The position numbers were made by a program, and so were the translations under genes. From Xenorhabdus nematophila ATCC 19061 (lineage in GTDB: Bacteria; Pseudomonadota; Gammaproteobacteria; Enterobacterales; Enterobacteriaceae), in contig NC_014228.1 in the NCBI RefSeq assembly GCF_000252955.1, positions 2,829,232-2,893,231 on the forward strand: a stretch of 64,000 bases of DNA, given 5' to 3'. Shown here in pieces: positions 58,436-64,000 of the stretch (its first letter is position 1; each line of letters begins with the position of its first letter). The notes below the pieces were generated by a model. The model was not told where the DNA came from and made no database searches. It saw nothing but the letters and a program-made list of their open reading frames with translations.

Positions 58436-58568
58436 GGGCTTTGGGCGGCCTGCACATTCTTAACGGGGACACGATTGTTCAGGCCGGCCATTGCCCACGT
58501 ACCCCCGCTATCACTGATGCCAACGGGCAGTCCGGCCACGGGCTGCCCCCGCACCGAACCCGGCGAAC

Positions 58569-59570
58569 TCAACGGGGGGGATCGGGCTGTCCGCGACGTT
58601 TGGGGAGACAGTTCTGCTCCGGATTATCCGTTTCTGCCTGTGTATCACGCTCGGCCGGATGGGTCTGATTGTGCACTTCCTTCAAGTGTCCGATGGCGAC
58701 CCGCGTGTAAATTTGGGTCGATTCCAGACTGGCATGACCCAGTATCGCCTGGATATGCCGGGTATCCGCGCCGTTCTTCAGCATCTGCGTGGCCATGCCA
58801 TGCCGGAACAGATGGCAGCCGCCGGGTTTGTCGATGTCGGCGCGATGGAGCGCATTGCGCACTATCTGGGTCAGGGTGCCTTCGGCCAGTGCACTGCCCT
58901 GCTGTGACAGGAACAGATAACCCGGGTCTTTTGCCCACACCAGACGCGGGCGGACATCGTTGAGATAACGCTGCACCCAGTGCCGTGCTGACTCACCCAG
59001 CGGAACAACCCGGTCCTGACGGCCTTTGCCCTGCCGGACAAACAGCATGCCGCCCGCTAAATCCAGCTCACTGAGCTGCAACCGCTTGAGTTCTGAACGC
59101 CGGATGCCGCTGCTCCACAGGGTTTCCAGTATCGCCCTGTCCCGGACACTGAGCGGATTGTCACTGCCGGTCATTGCCAGCACCCGCCGGGTTTCCGGCT
59201 CGTTCAGCATCCCCCACGGCAACCGGCGCTCCCGCCGGGGCAGCGCCAGCTCCCGCGCCGGGTTATACCGCAGGTGCCGCCGCTTCACCAGCCAGCGGAA
59301 CAGGTGGCGCACGCTGGTCAGTTTTTTGATGACCGTGCTGGCCGCTATCGGGCGGCCATGCCGGTTTTTCTGTGCCACCATGTGCTGCTGCCAGCTTTCC
59401 AGCTGCGGGAAGCTGACCTGCTGCGCCGTCGTGATACCCCGTTCGTCACACCACCGGACAAATTCCCGCAGGTTACTGCGGTAGTGTGCCCGGGTTTCCC
59501 GTGTGTAGCGCAGCGCGTCGAGGTGGTCAAGGAAGTGCTGCATGTGTTGTCTGAGCGTCAGTGATGCCAT
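58569..59570 (-). CDS. Tyrosine recombinase (XerC/D-like integrase)
   Basis: A 333-residue tyrosine recombinase. The N-terminal core-binding domain (MASLTLRQHMQHFLDHLDALRYTRE to RHLFRWLVKRRHLRYNPARE) precedes the catalytic domain with LWSSGIRRSELKRL (Arg), VRQGKGRQDRVVPL (Lys), HLFRHGMATQML (His-x-x-Arg) and LGHASLESTQIYTRV (His and nucleophile Tyr). All six catalytic residues seem present. A strong AGGAGGT site precedes the ATG. It resembles the accessory recombinases found beside some IS91-type elements, but no IS91 transposase is seen. High GC content sets it apart from the chromosome. Two dif-like sites lie just downstream. Confidence 0.9.
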   Translation of the reverse strand: MASLTLRQHMQHFLDHLDALRYTRETRAHYRSNLREFVRWCDERGITTAQQVSFPQLESWQQHMVAQKNRHGRPIAASTVIKKLTSVRHLFRWLVKRRHLRYNPARELALPRRERRLPWGMLNEPETRRVLAMTGSDNPLSVRDRAILETLWSSGIRRSELKRLQLSELDLAGGMLFVRQGKGRQDRVVPLGESARHWVQRYLNDVRPRLVWAKDPGYLFLSQQGSALAEGTLTQIVRNALHRADIDKPGGCHLFRHGMATQMLKNGADTRHIQAILGHASLESTQIYTRVAIGHLKEVHNQTHPAERDTQAETDNPEQNCLPKRRGQPDPPR

Positions 59571-59665
59571 GGTAAACCTCCTGTCTGTGTGAGTAAGAAA
59601 AGGTCAAAGGTCAGTTACGATGTGATTCAGTCAGTCCCTCCGGAACCGTGTTTTTTGCTGTTACC

Positions 59666-59781
59666 CGACCGCTTTTCCGTCATGCCTTGCTGTTTCTGCC
59701 CTGGCGATGATTTCATGCACCCGACCGCCTGCCGACGGGAGGCCGACCGAGGGGCGACCGCTTAGCCTTTTACCCCGACCG
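59666..59781 (-). repeat. Five phased CGACCG repeats (iteron-like)
   Basis: CGACCG occurs at 59666, 59722, 59744, 59755 and 59776, in direct orientation. The last four are spaced 22, 11 and 21 bases, multiples of one helical turn. They lie in the non-coding gap between the recombinase and the primase-helicase gene, a natural place for an origin or an accessory-protein site. Confidence 0.5.
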
Positions 59782-59802
59782 AAACAAGTCATACCTGCCC
59801 GT

Positions 59803-62276
59803 TCACGGCACAATAAGGCCGCACAAGTGCGCCGTGTCACCGTCTTCGCCGTCAAACAGCAGTTCATAGGCGAACGTCAGCCCGCGCCGGTGCAGCAGCA
59901 GGTATTCCATTTCGACCAGCCGCGACAGGTGTACTTTCAGTTGCGTATCACCCCACTGCACCACATCGCGCAACTGCTTGCGGGTAAAAATCATCTCATG
60001 GCGGGGCTGGCCACTGTCCCTGACCCATGCCTGTATCAGCATCAGTAATTTGCGGGTCTGCGGCGGCATCTCGTCCAGCGTGCGGCCTAAAATCTCGTGC
60101 GCAAGCTGATTCGCCAGCCGGATATCGTCTTTGGTCACTTCGAGGTATTCCAGCACCTTGCCGCGATGCGATACCTGCTTGATTTCCCGCTGGTACTGGT
60201 GCAGCAGGGCAATGCTCTGAATCAGCGTGAGATATTTCATATGATCACGCCGGGTACGGGTTTTGTCAGACATAAAGGTCAGCTGGCTCGCGTAAGGGTT
60301 GACCACATTGAGCGGCCTTAACAGCCGCTGGGCATTCTGGTGCAGCACCGTCAGATAGTCCCGCTCGTTCTCCGCCAGTAAGCCCCCAAGGGTTTGCTTC
60401 TGGCGCTGCACCGCATGGATGGCTTCGGTCTGTTCGCGGGATTCATTGACCGTCAGCACCAGACAGCGGTTGAGCAGTTCTTCATCCACATCAATGGCGG
60501 TCGTGGTCAGCATCAGCATCACCGGGCCTTTCACGGTGTAACTTTTGGTCACCAGATTACCCGTGGTTTCGTCCTTGCCCGTGCTCGCCATGGTCAGCTC
60601 GCCGTCACTCTGCAACAGCTTGAGCGCATAGGCCGCCTGCCGTACCCCTTCTTCTTCCGCTATCGCTAAAATCTTATGCTGGAGATTGGTTTCCCCCAGA
60701 TAGAACAGGCTCTGCCCGGTCATGGCGCTGTACTGGATGCGCTCCTCTTCCGGTATCAGGCTGAGCACCGCCTCCATCAGACTACTCTTACCCGCCGCAC
60801 TGCTGCTTTGTATCAGGACGGCCAGCGGCTTGCTGAGTTTGCGGCTCACCGCCGCCAGATAACCCGCCAACAGGTTGGTTGATTCGCCGACCACACCACA
60901 GGCGGCTAAATCCGCGGTGATACGCGCGGTCAGGTTCGGATCTTGCAGCAACGCCAGTGCCGCTGCCCGTTCGGCTTCGTTCAGTTCAGGCGATGCCGCC
61001 GTGGTGCTTTCTCCCTGCTGCTGCCACTGTTCAATGGCCAGTAGCACCTGTCCCAGTGCCCGCCGGAGTTCCCCGTCGGCCAGCCCCAGCTCAGCGGCGG
61101 CCAGCCGCGCATAGCCCTGACGGCTGCGGGCGCTCAGCAGGTCCAGACTGTCCACGAACATCACCCCGCTTTGCGTATCCGTAACCTGCGCATTGAGTTT
61201 CAGGGCAACCGCGCCCGCTTTCACGCCCGACAGCCCCCGGAGGCACCAGCGCAGGCTGCCCAGCGAGATAAGCAGCTCCCCGGCGGCGTTGGTTTCCCAT
61301 ACCACGCCGGGCACGGGCGGCGGCGCAGACGGCAGTGCGGCCACCTCAGCGGCTAAAGGCGAAAGCAGTACCGGCGCGGTGGTAACGGTCTGTGACGGCT
61401 TTTCAGCCCCCGCGGCACCGTCAATTTCGCTGGCCGCCTGCATCGGCACCGCGCCCTCAATCAACAGCGAGAAGGCGGTTTCCGGCTCGGCCACCTGGCA
61501 CAGATAACTGTTCGCATCCCTGTCCGGCGGGAACACCACACGCAGCGGCATTCCAGACCCCGGCATGCTGGCCCGGCAGATAGAGATGTTTGGCGGTGCC
61601 CCGGCTGAGATCATTACTGATTTTGCGCCCGTACAGCTCGTGCACCTGCCCCTGATGATCGATAACCGGGATCACCAGCGAGCCGCGCAGATGTTCATGG
61701 CCGTTTTCCCGCAGCACCCCGGCCGCCTGCAACCGGCGGCGTATTTCCGCGCCCGCTTTCACTTTTTTCGGCGGCAGGCGGTACCCCAGCGTGCGGTTGG
61801 CAAAGCCCAGCTTAAACTGCGCCACTAACTCAGGATGGTTGAGCCGCCGCTTCGCCAGATAATCCTGCGCTTCCGGCGCCTGGAGCAGGGTATGGTGATA
61901 AAACTCAACCACCCGTGACAGCAGCGCCTGCTGCCCGACGGCCTCCCCGGCCAGCTCCGCAGGGGCAACCAGCGGCTCGCCCGACGGATTGTTACCCAGC
62001 ACGGCCCGCAACCGTTCCACGGCATGACGCAGGCTTAAGCCCTCGGTTTTCATCACCCAGTCCAGCACCGAGCCGCCCGCACCGCAGCCAAAGCAGTGAT
62101 AGAGGTTCTTCGACGGCGTGATCACCATTTGAGGGCGTTTGCTCCTGATGGAACGGGCACAGCACGGTCATGTCCTTGCCGCGCTTAAACCACTGCCGCC
62201 CCAGCTGTTCGATAATAGTAACCAGAGGAACCGCTGCTTTCTGGTGTTGCAACTCTGCGTCGGGAATGCGAGCCAT
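59803..62276 (-). pseudogene. CHC2-type DNA primase / AAA+ helicase, broken
   Basis: One ancestral gene in three frames. It starts MARIPDAELQHQKAAVPL with CPFHQEQTPS, half of a CHC2 zinc finger. An extra A near 62128 shifts the frame; the rest of the finger, ITPSKNLYHCFGCGAGGSVLD, and the primase core follow. After HLYLPGQHAGVWN (about 61570) the expected Toprim domain is absent and reading passes, in the third frame, into VVFPPDRDANSYLCQVAEPE, which normally follows Toprim. The remaining ~520 residues are an intact helicase-like ATPase: Walker A QSSSAAGKSSLM, Walker B KILAIAEEEG, TTTAIDVDEELLNRCLVL. Start behind AGGATTAG. The C-terminal part could still be made as a separate protein. Confidence 0.75.
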
Positions 62277-62373
62277 GTCTAATCCTTTAAAACTGCGTCA
62301 AGATTCATATTGATGATATATATAGTCCCTGATATGATACTTTCAGTCAAGCAATAAAAAAGGGAGCCGTATA

Positions 62374-62748
62374 GTGATGTCAGTTACAGCAACTTTGGAA
62401 TTTCCTATGAGCTTTTCTGATAAATTGGCGGCATCCCGTAAAGAGCTTGGTTTCACTCAACAACAGATGGCTGACAAGATTGGCATGCACGTCTCACAGT
62501 ACAAGCGCTATGAAGCCGGAACATCTCAGCCGACGATTGATGTCTTTCGAAGGATTGCATTAGCGTTGAATGTCAGTGCGGATATGCTTCTTTTCGAGCC
62601 GGATGAGCGTGGCCCCGATGAACGGTTAAAACTCCAGTTCGAAGCGATTTCACAGTTAGACGAGAAAGAGCGGGAGACCGTGGAGACCGTAATTAGCAGT
62701 ATTTTGCATATGCATGATGCGAAGCGCTGGACAACAAAGGGCAGCTAA
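62374..62748 (+). CDS. XRE-family transcriptional regulator
   Basis: A 124-residue regulator with a cro/C1-type helix-turn-helix (LAASRKELGFTQQQMADKIGMHVSQYKRYEAGTSQPTIDVFRRI). The C-terminal part (DERGPDERLKLQFEAISQLDEKERETVETVISSILHMHDAKRW) is shared by a group of phage and plasmid regulators. It is divergent from the primase gene with a 97-base gap, so it probably controls the element. The start may be the Met at residue 12 (MSFSDKLAASR) instead of the first one. It has a normal AT content, unlike the GC-rich block next to it. Confidence 0.87.
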   Translation: MMSVTATLEFPMSFSDKLAASRKELGFTQQQMADKIGMHVSQYKRYEAGTSQPTIDVFRRIALALNVSADMLLFEPDERGPDERLKLQFEAISQLDEKERETVETVISSILHMHDAKRWTTKGS

Positions 62749-62759
62749 AGAGAAGGGTT

Positions 62760-62831
62760 AACATTGACGCGGTGTTGAGATGCTGGACACATCCCGACAC
62801 CGCTAACCACAACCAACTGATATGGAGTTGA
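62760..62831 (+). promoter_or_regulatory. Conserved symE leader (possible SymR antisense site), copy 2
   Basis: ACCGCTAACCACAACCAACT at about 62799-62818 repeats the block before the symE at 54394, again with GACGCGG upstream (62764) and a short dyad GGTGT/ACACC. Sharing of the leader between two otherwise diverged symE genes suggests that it has a function. Confidence 0.5.
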
Positions 62832-62834
62832 ATG

Positions 62835-63155
62835 ATGGCTAAGGCGCATTCTAAGCAAAACGCGGTTCAAAATAAAGCCGCGAAAACAGAACGTTATTAT
62901 ACCGTGGGATACGTCCCGCAAAATGATAAAAGCAATGCCCCGCCCGCAATCCACCTTAAGGGGCAATGGCTTAAGGCAGCCGGCTTTGAGATTGGCGGCT
63001 CGATCACAGTGAAGATCATGGACGGCTGTCTGGTGCTGATCCCCGCGAGTTCCGAGACGAACAACCTTAAGCAGCAATACCAGCGCCAGCGCGAGCAAAT
63101 CAGTGAAATTAAGCTGCGGATGCGGGAGTTGATTGGCGACTACAAAAGCAACTAA
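62835..63155 (+). CDS. symE: SymE-family type I toxin, second copy
   Basis: A 106-residue protein with the SymE/AbrB-like core RYYTVGYVPQNDKSNAPPAIHLKGQWLKAAGFEIGGSITVKIMDGCLVLI, and a C-terminal coiled-coil-like helix (NNLKQQYQRQREQISEIKLRMREL). It has no close identity outside the core with the symE at 54394, but both share the leader. I placed the start at the second of two adjacent Met codons because GGAG is then 7 bases away. It lies 86 bases after the XRE gene. Confidence 0.83.
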   Translation: MAKAHSKQNAVQNKAAKTERYYTVGYVPQNDKSNAPPAIHLKGQWLKAAGFEIGGSITVKIMDGCLVLIPASSETNNLKQQYQRQREQISEIKLRMRELIGDYKSN

Positions 63156-63179
63156 GGGCAGGGAGTGAGCCGCTCTTAA

Positions 63180-63218
63180 AAAAGAACAAAGCCGGAAGAT
63201 CAAAGGGATCTTTCCGGC
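63180..63218 (-). terminator. Terminator of the NADAR gene
   Basis: GCCGGAAGATC (63191-63201) pairs with GATCTTTCCGGC (63207-63218) with one bulge; a T-rich tract follows on the minus strand. It closely matches the hairpin at 56861-56886. Confidence 0.75.
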
Positions 63219-63224
63219 ATAATA

Positions 63225-63677
63225 TTAAATCTTTTGCAAGATTTCTCTGGTTTCCATCAGAATAATACCTAACATATTATTACCTGAACCATCACCGCCA
63301 TCGGCCCAATAAAAATCGTTGGAAGTATGTTCAATGAGCTGAGCATTATGTGTAGACAATAATATATTCTGAATATCTAGATTTTGCTTAAATTTCTCTA
63401 AGACAGCAAAGCGCATAATATCATCTTTGATTACTTCCCAATCCGGCCTTAATGGTTTTTTCCTATCCCTACCAGCAGTTGCTGCATCCATTGGTGAGTT
63501 TAACAGGCGAATGTTCTCTTGAGTATTTTCATCAATGAATTTCTTTGCTTGGAAATAATGTTCAACTGTTGGCCAAAAAAAGTCATCTTCACCTAAAAAG
63601 CCGTATTTTGAAAAATTAGAAAAACACCCATACGGATCATTTGTTCTATAAAACTTTATAACATCTATGTGGCTCAT
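63225..63677 (-). CDS. NADAR/YbiA-family protein (N-glycosidase fold)
   Basis: A 150-residue protein of the NADAR (YbiA/COG3236) family: INKFYRTNDPYGCFSNFS-type opening (DVIKFYRTNDPYGCFSNFSK), WPTVEHYFQAKKF in the middle, and the C-terminal signature YWADGGDGSGNNMLGIILMETRE. Family members remove ADP-ribose-type groups: some act in riboflavin metabolism (hydrolysis of the N-glycosidic bond of pathway intermediates), others reverse guanine ADP-ribosylation by DarT1-type toxins. The gene overlaps its upstream neighbour by 4 bases and ends at a terminator like that of the Rhs immunity candidate. An antitoxin or immunity role is inference from context. Confidence 0.85.
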   Translation of the reverse strand: MSHIDVIKFYRTNDPYGCFSNFSKYGFLGEDDFFWPTVEHYFQAKKFIDENTQENIRLLNSPMDAATAGRDRKKPLRPDWEVIKDDIMRFAVLEKFKQNLDIQNILLSTHNAQLIEHTSNDFYWADGGDGSGNNMLGIILMETREILQKI

Positions 63678-64000
63678 ATTATTCTCGGCCCCTCACTTTT
63701 TTCATCATCAACAGAAGAGGCAAAAAACAACATATTAAAGCAACTCATCAACCTACTTGCCACATCTTCCAGTTCTTTATTCTGTAGCCTGTAGTTCTCA
63801 CAACTTATCCCCACAGACAAAAGATGAATTTCACGAAGTAATGATTTTGGAATAAATTCTTCATTTTTGAATAATCGTGTTGATTCTTCAACCAATGCTA
63901 TCAATTTTGAGAATGTTTCAGCTTTCACATTTTCTCCCATTTTGAGAGGGTAAAATGAATTCATTTCCTCAATTTTAATAGCTTCCAAAATTTCTGTTTT
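63674..64000 (-). CDS. Hypothetical protein, partner of the NADAR gene (5' end outside window)
   Basis: At least 109 residues. The frame is open to the window edge (KTEILEAIKIEEMNSFYP at the visible start), so the gene may begin further upstream; a Met at 63964 is a possible start. The protein is soluble and helical (AETFSKLIALVEESTRLFKN, LLREIHLLSVGISCENYRLQ), with no recognised domain. It overlaps the NADAR gene by 4 bases (ATGA), so the two are translated together and probably work together. It could be the toxin, an immunity protein or a targeting factor; nothing in the sequence decides this. Confidence 0.55.
   Translation of the reverse strand, partial: KTEILEAIKIEEMNSFYPLKMGENVKAETFSKLIALVEESTRLFKNEEFIPKSLLREIHLLSVGISCENYRLQNKELEDVASRLMSCFNMLFFASSVDDEKSEGPRII

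Noticed and set aside
58112..58963. Long open frame (283 codons) on the plus strand in the GC-rich block
   Set aside because: It runs antisense through the well-supported recombinase, is rich in Pro/Arg/Gly/Cys as expected of a GC-driven shadow, and has no ribosome-binding site.

Overview
The window reads as chromosome of a gamma-proteobacterium of the order Enterobacterales, most likely Xenorhabdus or Photorhabdus (Morganellaceae). This rests on enterobacterial synteny (men genes, rcsD-rcsB-rcsC-gyrA-ubiG-nrdA-nrdB-yfaE), AT-rich long intergenic stretches, a Photorhabdus/Xenorhabdus-type intergenic inverted repeat, and a high load of insertion sequences, toxin-antitoxin genes and an orphan Rhs tip. 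The genus is an inference; no database was searched.

Layout. 1-7 kb: the 3' end of a betT-type choline transporter, an ascorbate-type PTS operon (IIA, IIB, IIC), an IS200-type element, a lone PAAR protein with a decayed tail, and a hipBA module. 7-17 kb: a cyclic-di-GMP block (EAL phosphodiesterase gene, then yfiR-yfiN-yfiB) directly beside pgaABCD, the poly-N-acetylglucosamine biofilm operon, all on the minus strand. 17.8-27.1 kb: menaquinone synthesis, with menF cut off from menD-menH-menB-menC-menE by a DUF305 gene and an IS256-family element. 27-29.7 kb: yfaZ, tyrP with two TyrR-like boxes, tRNA-Thr and tRNA-Ser. 29.9-44.1 kb: core genes rcsD, rcsB, rcsC, gyrA, ubiG, nrdA, nrdB, yfaE. 44.6-45.4 kb: an AmiD-like amidase without a signal peptide.

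From 45.4 kb to the end the window is accessory. It holds IS982, an IS110 remnant, two IS630 elements and a broken IS3-family element; a frameshifted hypT-like regulator and a truncated nupX; the toxin-antitoxin pairs vapBC and higBA-like; two symE genes and one two-lobed SymE-like gene; an orphan Rhs toxin tip with its immunity candidate; and a GC-rich block (about 58-62.3 kb) with a tyrosine recombinase, two dif-like sites, phased CGACCG repeats and a broken primase-helicase. It ends with an XRE regulator, the second symE and a NADAR-family gene overlapping an unknown partner.

How the parts work together. YfiR (periplasm) restrains YfiN (inner-membrane diguanylate cyclase) and YfiB (outer membrane) relieves it, while the neighbouring EAL protein degrades c-di-GMP. 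In E. coli c-di-GMP activates PgaCD allosterically, so signal production, signal removal and the responding polysaccharide machine lie within 10 kb. The best candidates for something new are the recombinase/dif-like-site/CGACCG block, the NADAR gene pair next to polymorphic-toxin-type modules, the conserved symE leaders, and the IS630 element whose ends match a small intergenic repeat.
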